From NCBI GenBank assembly GCA_945892985.1, contig CAMDDU010000011.1:46693-110692 (forward strand): 64,000 nt of DNA, given 5' to 3'. This DNA comes from CAITSH01 sp945892985. GTDB lineage: Bacteria; Pseudomonadota; Gammaproteobacteria; Burkholderiales; SG8-39. Position 1 is the stretch's first letter; every line of letters begins with the position of its first letter. Positions 8,616 to 17,194 of this stretch are shown here, piece after piece. A program made the translations under genes and the position numbers. Below the pieces are notes generated by a model, which worked only from the letters and a program-made list of their open reading frames with translations, was not told the DNA's origin and ran no database searches.

Positions 8616-9269
8616 TCATCTGCGTTTTAGTAAAACTTTCCGGGCAGGACTGTAGCCAAGATAGTTCCAAAAAACCTCTTCAAAATTACGAATCGCAGAG
8701 GCAACGTCAAAATCAGGATGCATCAGCGAACCGACCATGATTCCATCCAGATGGGTCGACGCGAGTTGCGCCGCCCTTTTTACATTGACCGCACGAAAAA
8801 TTCCTTTTTTGACACCAAGCTGGATGCGACTGGAGAGTATCTTCAGCTCGTGCTGGTAGAACACATGAATCGCCGCGTCCGCCACTTTTGACTGGCCTCC
8901 GGCGATACTGTAATCGAGCATGATCTTGACCAACTGGCGGATCTCGCCGGCGAGGCGCGCCTGGGTGGAAAACCATGCCGAAAGCATTTTCACCGGATCC
9001 TCGTTGGCACGCTCAAGGCCGCGAAAGGTTTCCAGGGCTTTCAGGATGAAATACTCGAGGGTGGCCCGGAACAGGTCTTCCTTGCTGTCAAAGTAATAGT
9101 AGATAAGCGCGGTATTCACCCCCAGGCTGCGCGCAATGTCCTTGATCGTCACGGATGAATAGTCATGCCGCGCAAAAAGCTCCAGCGCCGCCGCCATCAG
9201 GTCCTTCGCCCTTTCGGGCGGTAGGCCGTTGGGCCAGTTTGGGCAAAGCTCCTCCGCTGCTGCCGTCAC
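8616..9269 (-). CDS. TetR/AcrR family transcriptional regulator (module B)
   Basis: 217 residues with GTG start, 12 bases after the Ldh-family gene. The HTH region LMAAALELFARHDYSSVTIK and LGVNTALIYYYFDSKEDLF is nearly identical to the TetR at 832-1533, and the ligand domain shares ASTHLDGIMV and SAIRNFEEVFW. A similar DNA-reading helix implies the two proteins recognise the same kind of site (2932-2951 and 18626-18645). It is embedded in the operon it probably controls. The GTG has no clear ribosome site, so expression may depend on coupling. Confidence 0.88.
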   Translation of the reverse strand: MTAAAEELCPNWPNGLPPERAKDLMAAALELFARHDYSSVTIKDIARSLGVNTALIYYYFDSKEDLFRATLEYFILKALETFRGLERANEDPVKMLSAWFSTQARLAGEIRQLVKIMLDYSIAGGQSKVADAAIHVFYQHELKILSSRIQLGVKKGIFRAVNVKRAAQLASTHLDGIMVGSLMHPDFDVASAIRNFEEVFWNYLGYSPARKVLLKRR

Positions 9270-9280
9270 GGCGCAGAAAT

Positions 9281-10354
9281 TCAGGCTGCGCGTTCAGCCA
9301 TTGCTGCGGGCATTTTGACACCCAGCTTGTCGGCCCATTTTGACAACTCGGGTGGAATGGCCGGATAGAGTTCCACGCCGGCGGCAAGCTGGCGCCGGCG
9401 CGATGCCAGGGCCGAATCCCCCGGCATTCTCACCGTGGATCCGGGACGGATCGGTTTGGAATTGCGGCAGGCATTGGCCAGCCAACCCGCCTCGCGTTTC
9501 AATGCGGTCTTTCCCGCAAACGCATCCGGGTCGATGATCTGCAGGAAAACCGGTGTACCGGTGTTAGGCGCGACATTGTCGGCGCGACCAAGGCCCGATA
9601 GCCCCGCCGTCAGCACCTCGACGATCAATCCCCAGGCAAAGCCCTTGTGCCCAAGTTCCAGGCCGCCAAGCGGAAGCATCGCGCCACTCGGCGTACCAAA
9701 CAAGGCACCCGGCTCGTCTGTGGGATTTCCTGATGCGTCGAGCAGCCATTTACCCGGCAGTTTTTTCTTTTCGGCGCCCCAGCGCCGAACCCAGCCATTG
9801 GCAACGGGGGAAGTGCTGACGTCGATGAGTACCGGGTCCGTATCGGTCGGATAGCCAAACGCAATGGGGTTTGCCGCCAACTGCGCTTCCATCCCGCCGG
9901 CCGGTACGACGGTGCGCATGGAAGGGTCGGAATTCATGATCGAGATCACCAGCCCCTTGTCGGTCGCTTGGCGAAGATAGGCGCCAAGAGCCGCGATATG
10001 GGACATACGCTTTAGCACAACCGTCATCACCGGATGTTTGTCTATCCTCCGGCAGGCCTCGGAGATAGCCTCTGTCAACATCCAGGTACCAGGCAGGCGG
10101 TCGGCATCCCATACGATGGTCGATCCGTGATCCGATACCTTGATCTGGTCGCCGGAAGCGCGGACCGCTCCGGACTCCAGCCCGGAGAGCATGCCCGGCA
10201 ACAGCGCTAGGCCGTGCGTCGTGTGTCCCATCAGGTCCCCTTCGAGCAGGATCTCCGCCTGCGTTCTGGCACGATCAGCTGGCAAGCCGACTTTTGTGCC
10301 AAGGGCCACCACCAAATCCATCAGGGCGTTGTACTTGTAACGTGGGTTGCTCAT
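9281..10354 (-). CDS. Ldh/malate/ureidoglycolate dehydrogenase family oxidoreductase
   Basis: 357 residues of the Ldh_2 (YlbC/AllD/DpkA-type) fold: GHTTHGLALLPGML near residue 55, DRLPGTWMLTEAISEACRR, a central AANPIAFGYPTDTDPVLIDVST and the GFAWGLIVEVLTAGLSG segment. Members are NAD(P)-dependent enzymes acting on 2-hydroxy or 2-imino/keto acids, including ureidoglycolate dehydrogenase AllD, whose E. coli gene lies beside the AllFGH genes. Together with DUF1116 in the same operon this echoes oxamate/ureide metabolism, but the substrate is not proven. GAGGA lies 9 bases upstream of the ATG. Transcribed leftward with TetR following. Confidence 0.87.
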   Translation of the reverse strand: MSNPRYKYNALMDLVVALGTKVGLPADRARTQAEILLEGDLMGHTTHGLALLPGMLSGLESGAVRASGDQIKVSDHGSTIVWDADRLPGTWMLTEAISEACRRIDKHPVMTVVLKRMSHIAALGAYLRQATDKGLVISIMNSDPSMRTVVPAGGMEAQLAANPIAFGYPTDTDPVLIDVSTSPVANGWVRRWGAEKKKLPGKWLLDASGNPTDEPGALFGTPSGAMLPLGGLELGHKGFAWGLIVEVLTAGLSGLGRADNVAPNTGTPVFLQIIDPDAFAGKTALKREAGWLANACRNSKPIRPGSTVRMPGDSALASRRRQLAAGVELYPAIPPELSKWADKLGVKMPAAMAERAA

Positions 10355-10473
10355 GGGAAAATCCTCTTTTATTTGAAGTCATTGCCGCGGTATGGCGACC
10401 GCGTTGCGCTATCAATTCATCGGCCCAGGTGCCCTTTACCTGACACCGGAACCTTTAGATGCCCAGTTGGGGT

Positions 10474-11469
10474 TCAGTACCCCAGCTTCCGATCGACCAG
10501 CGTTTCAAGCTCTCGGCCGGCCAGGTATTCATCGACATTCTTGAAAAATACTTCGAGTACATGTTCGCGAAATGTTGCCGGATCATTGGTCAAGCAATGC
10601 GGGATAATGAGCAAATTGGGCGTTGTCCAGAGTCCCTTGTCGCAAGGGACGGCGGCCGGATCCTCCAGATCATGTACCGCACCGGAGAGTTTGCCGCTCT
10701 CCAGGGCCTCCATCATTGCCGCCTCATTCACGACGCCGTGGCGACCGATATTCACCAGTCCCGCGCCCTGCTTCATGCAGGCGAATTCCTCGCGGCCGAT
10801 GGTGCCGCGGTTGCGCTCGGTCAGCGGCACCGTGACGACGACAAAATCGGCGCGCGGCAGGACAGATTTCAACTCGTCACTGCCGAACATCTCATCGACC
10901 GCCGGGTGCGGTCTGCGGCTCGGCCGCACGCCCAATACCTGCATGCCCAGCGCCTTGCAGCGTTCGGCGCAAGCGCCCCCGGTTCCGCCGACGCCGACCA
11001 GAAGGACGGTTTTCCCGGTCACCGGGCCGGAGTACCGCGTTGCCCACTTTGCCGATCGTTGTTCCGTGGCAAATGCCGGAATCCAGTTGTTCAGCATTAA
11101 TACGGCGGTGGACAGGAACTCACCCGCCTTGTCATGATGCGCCCCGGCGGCGGTGGCAAGGCGAACTTTCGGAGGCAGCCAGTCGAGCGGCAGCAGATGG
11201 TCCAGGCCGGCGCCCATCAACTGTATCCACTGCAGCTTGGGCGCCGCCACGGCAAGATTGCTGCGATCGAACTCCCAGGCAAACAGGATTTCGGCCTCCG
11301 GCAGCCATTTCGCCACTTCGTCGTCGTCGTAGCCGATGCGCAAATCAAGCCTCTTCGCGACTTCCGGGAAACGCGCGGCCACCTTTGCGAAAACCTCTTT
11401 GTCGAGATCGAATACCGCTCCGAGGGAGCGCACGTTCTTTACGTAGGTTACAACTTTCTCGTCCGTCAT
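10474..11469 (-). CDS. D-2-hydroxyacid dehydrogenase family protein, copy 2, lacking catalytic Glu
   Basis: 331 residues. The Rossmann motif LLVGVGGTGGACAE is followed by VLGVRPSRRP (basic residues, likely NADP). The catalytic Arg (NIGRHGVV) and His (LIIPHCLT) are present. The segment HDLEDPAAVP aligns with DVFDPEPLP of copy 1, so the usual catalytic Glu is Ala. Activity may be reduced, altered or supplied by another acid. The start at 11469 has AAGGGGA 7 bases upstream; the frame is open 19 codons further. It lies 117 bases after the Rieske gene at 11587-12729 and 119 before the Ldh-family gene in the leftward run. Confidence 0.86.
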   Translation of the reverse strand: MTDEKVVTYVKNVRSLGAVFDLDKEVFAKVAARFPEVAKRLDLRIGYDDDEVAKWLPEAEILFAWEFDRSNLAVAAPKLQWIQLMGAGLDHLLPLDWLPPKVRLATAAGAHHDKAGEFLSTAVLMLNNWIPAFATEQRSAKWATRYSGPVTGKTVLLVGVGGTGGACAERCKALGMQVLGVRPSRRPHPAVDEMFGSDELKSVLPRADFVVVTVPLTERNRGTIGREEFACMKQGAGLVNIGRHGVVNEAAMMEALESGKLSGAVHDLEDPAAVPCDKGLWTTPNLLIIPHCLTNDPATFREHVLEVFFKNVDEYLAGRELETLVDRKLGY

Positions 11470-11586
11470 ATCACTTCCCCTTGGCAGCTGTTTCAGTGCG
11501 GCGATGCAGACTCGTCTGACCTGCAACCGTGGCGCGGTCCGGCAGTTTGGGTTTGTATTTGTTGTGATTGGTACGTGTACGGGAAC

Positions 11587-12729
11587 TCATTTTTTGCCTG
11601 GAACCTCCAGCACCCGGTCAAGGATCCAGTTGGCCATACTGTGAACGACCGGCTCGAACCGGGATACCCTGCCGGTCTTGCTCAGTGGCGACTCCAGGCC
11701 GCGCTGCTGCTCCTCGGAAATCCAGTTGTCCTCGGGAATCGACTTGTCCCACCTGCGGTAGTAGATCTGGACGACCTCTTCAAAGTCGGCGCGCTCGACA
11801 GTCGAACGCGGGAAGGCGGAGCCGACCACCAGCTTTGTTCGTGCCGCCCCGAGGGGGTATAGCTCCAGCCACATCAGGGAATCCTGTGCCAGAGCCAGCG
11901 TCGTGCAGGGATTGAGTAGAACGAAGTAGGTTCCCGTCGCCGCGTTGCCGGTAAGGGACTTGATATGCGGAAATCCACCCTTTTCACCGGGAAGGGTCGC
12001 GACGGATTTTTCCGAAAACAAATGGCCGGCCTCCCATTGCCCGCGCCCCTTTTCGTAGGCAAGCGTCTGCGCCCCGATTGATCCACGATGAACCGTCGCG
12101 GTGTGATATTCCTCCATCGAGTTCTCGGTAAGCAGCTTCCAGTTGCAGTCTATCTGGTACTCCTTGCGCCGCACCGTCACCATGCTGCCCAGATCGTATG
12201 AGGCCATCCTCTGCGGCAGGTCTCCGAGGTACTCGTCGAGGTTGTCCGCCCCCGCATCGAAATTCACAAAAACGAAACCATCCCAGGTTTCAAGGCGCAC
12301 GGGTTGCAAGCCATGGTCGCTAAGTTGAAAATCCGCTATGCCGTCCATGCCTTGCGCCGCAAGCAGGCTTCCGTCCATTCCATACACCCAAGCATGATAC
12401 GGACAGGCGATGGTACGGCGGCCCGAGCCCTCTCCGGAGAGCAGGCGCGCGCCGCGATGGCGGCAGGAATTGACGAATGCGCTCAATTTCCCTCCCGCGC
12501 CGCGCAAGACGATGAGAGGAATCCCGGTCATCTCGACGGTGAAGTAGTCACCCGGCTTTTCCAGTTGATCGGCGCGGCCAAGAAAGTTCCACGTCCGCAT
12601 GAAAATGCGCTCGACTTCGGCGCGATAGAACGCCTCCGAGGTGTAGCACCAGGCCGGCAGGTGGCTGGCCTCTCCCAAGGGGCGCCTGACTGCGTCGTAA
12701 TGTTTTGGATCGAATATATTGCCTTGCAT
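11587..12729 (-). CDS. Rieske non-heme iron oxygenase alpha subunit, copy 3 (module B)
   Basis: About 380 residues, the closest relative of copy 1 (FDPKHYDAVRRPL start, FLGRAD, SCRHRGARLL). Rieske ligands are Cys89-x-His91 and Cys109-x2-His112 counted from the ATG at 12729. The iron site is ENSMEEYHTATVH, again with Glu three before the first His. PEDNWISEEQQRG carries the probable third iron ligand. The chosen start has GGAG 8 bases upstream; an ATG six codons earlier is less well placed. Between an SDR gene upstream (24 bases) and a D-2-hydroxyacid dehydrogenase downstream. Confidence 0.92.
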   Translation of the reverse strand: MQGNIFDPKHYDAVRRPLGEASHLPAWCYTSEAFYRAEVERIFMRTWNFLGRADQLEKPGDYFTVEMTGIPLIVLRGAGGKLSAFVNSCRHRGARLLSGEGSGRRTIACPYHAWVYGMDGSLLAAQGMDGIADFQLSDHGLQPVRLETWDGFVFVNFDAGADNLDEYLGDLPQRMASYDLGSMVTVRRKEYQIDCNWKLLTENSMEEYHTATVHRGSIGAQTLAYEKGRGQWEAGHLFSEKSVATLPGEKGGFPHIKSLTGNAATGTYFVLLNPCTTLALAQDSLMWLELYPLGAARTKLVVGSAFPRSTVERADFEEVVQIYYRRWDKSIPEDNWISEEQQRGLESPLSKTGRVSRFEPVVHSMANWILDRVLEVPGKK

Positions 12730-12753
12730 GACAGGTTCTCCGGCCAATACCGC

Positions 12754-13551
12754 TTATTGGATAGGGGGTGTCTTGGGTTGTTCGGCCGGAAGGGTGCTGC
12801 CGGCCGAAATGCGTCGGGTCCACCATCCGGCAAGCGACGGTGAGAGGCGTTCCAGCCGATAAAGGGTGCGCGCCGATCCGACGCAAATATCCAGACGCCC
12901 ACGCGACATTTGTTCAAGCATCCCCCGGACAAATGTGTCCACCGGCATCTTGTTGCTGCCCCGCCCCCGCGTCATCGGCGTGTCGACCAGCGGCGGGAAA
13001 GCCACAAAAACCCGGACGTCCCTTTGCGCTAGCAAAACACGAAGCGACTTCGAAAAAGCAAAAAGCCCGGCCTTGGCGGCGCAATATCCGGGCGCATTTG
13101 CCTTGGGCATGATCGCGAGCAGGGAAAGGATATTAAGGATCACCGCATCCGGCCGCGACAGCAGCGACGGCAGCAGGCGCTTTGTCAGCTTCATCGGTGC
13201 AAGCAGGTTGACCTGCAACTCATACTCCAGCGCCCCGGTGATGCGATCATCGTCGACCATCAGGTCCGTCTGCACCTGTATTCCCGCGTTATTCACCAGC
13301 AGGTCGATAGTCAGTTTCTCGCCGCGGACAAAATCGAGCAGGCGGTCGATGCCCTCGTCCGCGCCCAGGTCACATGCGATGCCACGCAACCCCGGTATCG
13401 ACCTCAGCGCACTCTCGACCAACTCCTGCCGGCGTCCGCAAATCACCACCTCGTTGTTGCGCAAGCGCAGCTGCCTCGCAAGTTCCAGCCCAATCCCCGT
13501 GGCGCCGCCGGTGATGAGCGCGACCCGGTTTGAAAGTCCGGTTTGCCTCAT
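12754..13551 (-). CDS. SDR family oxidoreductase (DltE-like)
   Basis: 265 residues from the ATG at 13551, which overlaps nothing and starts 2 bases after the permease stop. TGGATGIG cofactor motif, LLVNNAGIQ, LNILSLLA with the catalytic Ser, and active-site YCAAK. The remainder resembles DltE-type SDRs, with a somewhat longer C-terminus ending in a Pro-rich tail. Probably reduces or oxidises a carbonyl/alcohol intermediate with NAD(P). It is the link between the ABC importer genes and the Rieske gene in the module B run. Confidence 0.87.
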   Translation of the reverse strand: MRQTGLSNRVALITGGATGIGLELARQLRLRNNEVVICGRRQELVESALRSIPGLRGIACDLGADEGIDRLLDFVRGEKLTIDLLVNNAGIQVQTDLMVDDDRITGALEYELQVNLLAPMKLTKRLLPSLLSRPDAVILNILSLLAIMPKANAPGYCAAKAGLFAFSKSLRVLLAQRDVRVFVAFPPLVDTPMTRGRGSNKMPVDTFVRGMLEQMSRGRLDICVGSARTLYRLERLSPSLAGWWTRRISAGSTLPAEQPKTPPIQ

Positions 13552-13553
13552 GC

Positions 13554-14378
13554 TCACCCGCCGTACTTCTTCATGATCAGGTGCTCGGCCAGCGCCACAA
13601 TGCCGTACAGGATGAGGCCCACGATGCAAAGCACGAGTATGGCTGCCAGGACCAACGCCGTTTCAAGGCGTGATCCGGCAAAAAGAATGATGTAACCGAG
13701 GCCGCGTTGTGAAGTGACAAACTCGCCGACAATGACGCCGATGATGGCCAGCGTCATGCTGATTTTCATGCCGTTGAAGACAAACGGCAGTGACATCGGA
13801 ACGCGCACTTTCATAAACACCTGCCATTCGTTCGCAGTCAGGCTGCGGAAAAGGCGAAGCAGGGTCGGATCGACGGCATTCAGGCCCGATACCGTGGAAA
13901 TGACAATGGGGAAAAACGCAATGAAAAACGCGATGGCCACCCGTGACTGCCAGTCGATGCCGAGCCAAAGCATGAACAGCGGCGCCACTGCGACCTTGGG
14001 CACAAGCTGGAACAAGACGACGTTCGGGTAAAGATAGTCTCGCGACGCCCGCGAAAACGTCAACAACGCCCCGAGCATTACCCCGACCACCACCGACAGG
14101 AGAAATCCGCCAAGTGACTCCAGCGCCGTGGGCACGGCGTTTTTCAGGAGGATTTCCCACTGCGCCGCCATGGCGAGCAGAATAGCGCTGGGCGGGGGCA
14201 GGAATGCCGGTTTGATCTGGTAGGCCCTGACCAGTATCTCCCAAGCCAGGAGGAATACCGCCGCCGCGGCAACCGGTTGTGCGATCTTGCGAAGTACGTG
14301 CGCCAGGGCCGAGCCTTCGGACGCCGTCGGTCCGCCTGCGGCTTCAAATACTTCGACAGTCGATGATTCGGGCTTCAA
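13554..14378 (-). CDS. ABC transporter permease, SsuC/TauC/NitT family
   Basis: 274 residues from a TTG start that overlaps the ATPase stop by 4 bases (TTGA), with GGAG upstream; the frame is open 27 codons further to an ATG at 14459 inside the ATPase gene. About six membrane segments are visible. The conserved cytoplasmic loop for ATPase contact is at RVPMSLPFVFNGMKISMTLA (EAA motif region). It forms an importer with 14375-15223 and 15236-16363. Substrates of this family are oxyanions, sulfonates, amines or pyrimidine precursors; which one applies here is unknown. Confidence 0.9.
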   Translation of the reverse strand: MKPESSTVEVFEAAGGPTASEGSALAHVLRKIAQPVAAAAVFLLAWEILVRAYQIKPAFLPPPSAILLAMAAQWEILLKNAVPTALESLGGFLLSVVVGVMLGALLTFSRASRDYLYPNVVLFQLVPKVAVAPLFMLWLGIDWQSRVAIAFFIAFFPIVISTVSGLNAVDPTLLRLFRSLTANEWQVFMKVRVPMSLPFVFNGMKISMTLAIIGVIVGEFVTSQRGLGYIILFAGSRLETALVLAAILVLCIVGLILYGIVALAEHLIMKKYGG

Positions 14379-15223
14379 GTCGCCGCTCCGGTTGTGGAGG
14401 ATACCGCTGCCGACGCTTCGACGTGCCCCGTGGCGACGTGGTGCCTGAGTTCGGCGCAAATGCGGTTGAACTCGATCGTTTCGCCGATGGAAAGATCACG
14501 TGGCCGCGGAAACGGCATGGTCATGTCTGCCAGGACACGCCCTGGACGGTCACCCAGAACAATGACGCGATCGGAGAGGAATGCCGCCTCTCTTATCGAG
14601 TGCGTGACGAACAAAGCCGTTTGGTGGTAGCGGTCCCAGATGCGCAGCAGTTCGACGTTCAAGTCATCACGCGTGATCGCGTCAAGCGCCGAAAACGGTT
14701 CATCCATCAACAGCACCGACGGCTCATGGATGAGCGCCCGGCAGATCGACACCCTTTGCCGCATGCCTCCGGATAACTCGCGCGGGCGCTTGTCCATCGC
14801 GTGGCCCAGCCCCACCAGCCCAAGCAAGGCCTCCGCACGCTCGCGGTACTGCTCCTTCTTAAGCCCGAATATTTCTATAGGGAGAAGCACGTTCTCGATG
14901 GCCGTCTTCCATGGCAGCAAAGTCGCGTCCTGGAAGATGACACCGACATCGCGGCGCGGACGGCCGGCGACCTGCCCGGCAATGATGATCTGGCCCGCAC
15001 TGATCTGCTCCAACCCCGCAATCATCATCAACAACGTGCTTTTCCCGCAGCCGGATGCACCGAGAATGGAAATGAACTGCCGTCGTCCCACGTCAAAGCT
15101 GACATCGTGCAATGCTTTGAGCCCCCGCCCACCTTTGCCGGCATAGGTCTTGCCCACCCCGGCGACGCGTATGAAGGCTTCCTCGTTGAGCGACATTGGG
15201 GACTGGGCGGGTACGACGGCCAT
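14375..15223 (-). CDS. ABC transporter ATP-binding protein, SsuB/TauB family
   Basis: 282 residues. Walker A GASGCGKST near residue 55, Q-loop in VIFQDATLLPW, signature LSGGMRQRV near 150, Walker B VLLMDEPFSALD and switch His in VTHSIREA. It energises the permease at 13554-14378, whose start overlaps its stop. It follows the receptor gene by 12 bases. The C-terminal 40 residues after the ATPase core are rich in Ala/Thr and less conserved. Confidence 0.94.
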   Translation of the reverse strand: MAVVPAQSPMSLNEEAFIRVAGVGKTYAGKGGRGLKALHDVSFDVGRRQFISILGASGCGKSTLLMMIAGLEQISAGQIIIAGQVAGRPRRDVGVIFQDATLLPWKTAIENVLLPIEIFGLKKEQYRERAEALLGLVGLGHAMDKRPRELSGGMRQRVSICRALIHEPSVLLMDEPFSALDAITRDDLNVELLRIWDRYHQTALFVTHSIREAAFLSDRVIVLGDRPGRVLADMTMPFPRPRDLSIGETIEFNRICAELRHHVATGHVEASAAVSSTTGAAT

Positions 15224-15235
15224 CCTGATTTCCCC

Positions 15236-16363
15236 TCAGACCTTGAAGTTCAGGTGACGGGCAAACTCCGCGGCGGTCTTGCGCACACTAGCGTCTTCTT
15301 GCGCAGTGAGCTTCAGCCTGCCGGCAAATTCGTTGGTGAAAATGGCGCCGACGTCCGGGCGCTTGGCCGTTGGCGGCGCTCCGAACTTCATCACCAAATC
15401 GGTTTGCTTGTTCAAGGACGCCATATCTGCCCAGCCCAGCCCATGATCGCGCAACTCCGGGGCCATCATGGTGGCAAGGGCAAGGCCCGCCCCGTAGCGC
15501 GTGTGCACCTTTCCGGTGGCGGACATTTTCACCTCCGGTACCGCATTCACAAACAGGTCTACCGATTCCTCGAAATTGAGCATGAAATACTTGATGCCCT
15601 CATTCATTCCGTCAACCCACGCCTCAACGGCGGCCCGGTTGGCGCTTGCATACTCCGGCGCCACGGTCAAGCCGAGCGAGTATGTGTTGATACCGGCGCT
15701 GTTCATCGGAAAAAAGCGCAGCTTAGTGCCCTGGGACAGCAAACTCGGCAGGTTGGTCGTTGCGACCGCGGAAATGGCGTCCACCTGCTTATTGAGCAGG
15801 GATGAATCGAGCACATTGCCCTGTAACGCAACGCGCGATACCTTGCTCAGGTCAACATTCGAGCCCTGCAGAAAAGCATCCACATACGGCGCCTCTGCCG
15901 ACGGGGGCGTCGTACCGAGTTTGCGACCCTCGAGATCCTTGAGGGTTTTAATCGGCCCTTCCTCAAGGGTAAGGATGCCCATGCCGAGGTCGTAGCCGAC
16001 GATGCCGAACGAGCGCAAGGGTACGCCTTGTGCGGCGGACAGCATGATCGAGGGGACCGCAATGATGCCGACATCGGTCTGGCGCTGCACCAGCGTCTGA
16101 ATGGCGGCGTTGGAGCCGAAACCGCGGACGATTTCCACATCGAGCCCGCGTTTGCGCCAAAAACCGCGTTCCTTCGCCACAAACGGCCACAATTGAGACC
16201 CCTGCGGCAGCCAGGGAAGCGTCAACTTGATCTTGGTCAGTCCCTGTCCGATGGCGGGCATTGGCATTCCGGTGACCGCCAATGCCGTCCCGGCGGCGGC
16301 GCCCGCAAGAATCCTGCGCCGAGTGACAAAATTTGCCTTGCCTTTTTCATTCATGCCATTCAT
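15236..16363 (-). CDS. ABC transporter substrate-binding protein, SsuA/NitT family, Tat-type signal
   Basis: 375 residues from the ATG at 16363 (GGAG 6 bases upstream). The N-terminus has TRRRILAGAAAGTALAVTG, a twin-arginine-like signal, with cleavage likely after the IGQG region. The mature part begins KIKLTLPWLPQGSQLWPFVA, typical of NMT1/SsuA receptors that bind small organic ions in the periplasm. First gene of the importer in module B. A 180-base gap separates it from the GST gene upstream and could hold a secondary promoter. The imported compound is likely the starting substrate of the module (inference). Confidence 0.9.
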   Translation of the reverse strand: MNGMNEKGKANFVTRRRILAGAAAGTALAVTGMPMPAIGQGLTKIKLTLPWLPQGSQLWPFVAKERGFWRKRGLDVEIVRGFGSNAAIQTLVQRQTDVGIIAVPSIMLSAAQGVPLRSFGIVGYDLGMGILTLEEGPIKTLKDLEGRKLGTTPPSAEAPYVDAFLQGSNVDLSKVSRVALQGNVLDSSLLNKQVDAISAVATTNLPSLLSQGTKLRFFPMNSAGINTYSLGLTVAPEYASANRAAVEAWVDGMNEGIKYFMLNFEESVDLFVNAVPEVKMSATGKVHTRYGAGLALATMMAPELRDHGLGWADMASLNKQTDLVMKFGAPPTAKRPDVGAIFTNEFAGRLKLTAQEDASVRKTAAEFARHLNFKV

Positions 16364-16543
16364 GTCATTCTCCAAGAGGTGTTGTCGAGTCGAACCCATC
16401 TACCACAAAGGCCTGCCATAAAGTCATGCTTCCTGCCCGGTTTGCTTGTTCCACGTCGTATATGCGAACCATGCAATACCCGGAAGTTTAAAAACCCCAA
16501 TACCGTCGTCGCTTGCGCGCACTTTTGATAAAAGGTACGGCTC

Positions 16544-17182
16544 TCAGGTTCCCACGGCAAGTGCGCGCCGTACACTCGCCCTGGCGCCGATCGCCGCCGC
16601 CCAGCGTTTGAAATTATCCAGTCCGTCAGACTGTTCCACCAGGGCGGCCCTGCTGACAACCACGGGAAAAAGCGCGATGTCGGCGATGCTCATTTCCGCT
16701 CCGGCCAGATACTCTGATTCGGCTAGGCGACCGTCGCAAACGCGCAGGAACTCCACCAGTTGACGCCGGAAAAAGCCGGCCACGTCGGGCGCGTTGTCTG
16801 GAAACTCGGTCATAGTCTGGTACATCGCCGTGTTGGACCCGACAACATCTGTCACGGCAAACATCATCCATTCGAATACCTCGGCCCGTGCGGCCGGATC
16901 CTGCGGCAGCAGCTTTCCAGACTTCTCCGCCAGGTACAGCAGGATGGCACTTGACTGGCGCAGCACCATGCCGCGCCCCCGGGCGCCCGCCGGATCGACT
17001 ATCAGCGGCACGGTACCCCATGGATTGATCCGCAGGAACTCGGTCGGCTTCACGGCGGCCTTTCCGATGGAAATGGTATGAACAACGTATGGCAAACCGG
17101 TTTCTTCGAGCATGATCGTCGCCCGGCGGCCGTTTCCAGTCGCGGCGGTGTAAAGCTGGATCACGGTATCCGGGGATTTCAT
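16544..17182 (-). CDS. Glutathione S-transferase family protein
   Basis: 212 residues with the N-terminal thioredoxin-fold domain (IQLYTAATGNGRRATIMLEE, NPWGTVPLIVDP with the cis-Pro, RQSSAILLYLAEKSG for the glutathione contacts) and an all-helical C-terminal domain (LAGAEMSIADIALFPVV). It resembles YfcG/YghU-type bacterial GSTs. In catabolic operons such proteins can carry out glutathione-dependent cleavage or isomerisation of oxidised intermediates. It follows the GS-like ligase by 12 bases and is thus early in the module B transcript. No obvious active-site Cys was seen; Thr/Asn are likely catalytic. Confidence 0.88.
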   Translation of the reverse strand: MKSPDTVIQLYTAATGNGRRATIMLEETGLPYVVHTISIGKAAVKPTEFLRINPWGTVPLIVDPAGARGRGMVLRQSSAILLYLAEKSGKLLPQDPAARAEVFEWMMFAVTDVVGSNTAMYQTMTEFPDNAPDVAGFFRRQLVEFLRVCDGRLAESEYLAGAEMSIADIALFPVVVSRAALVEQSDGLDNFKRWAAAIGARASVRRALAVGT

Positions 17183-17194
17183 GTCCAGGATCCC

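Noticed and set aside
10474..11469. Pseudogene call for the dehydrogenase lacking Glu
   Set aside because: The frame is intact, with a good ribosome site and conserved Rossmann, Arg and His residues; a functional variant is more likely.
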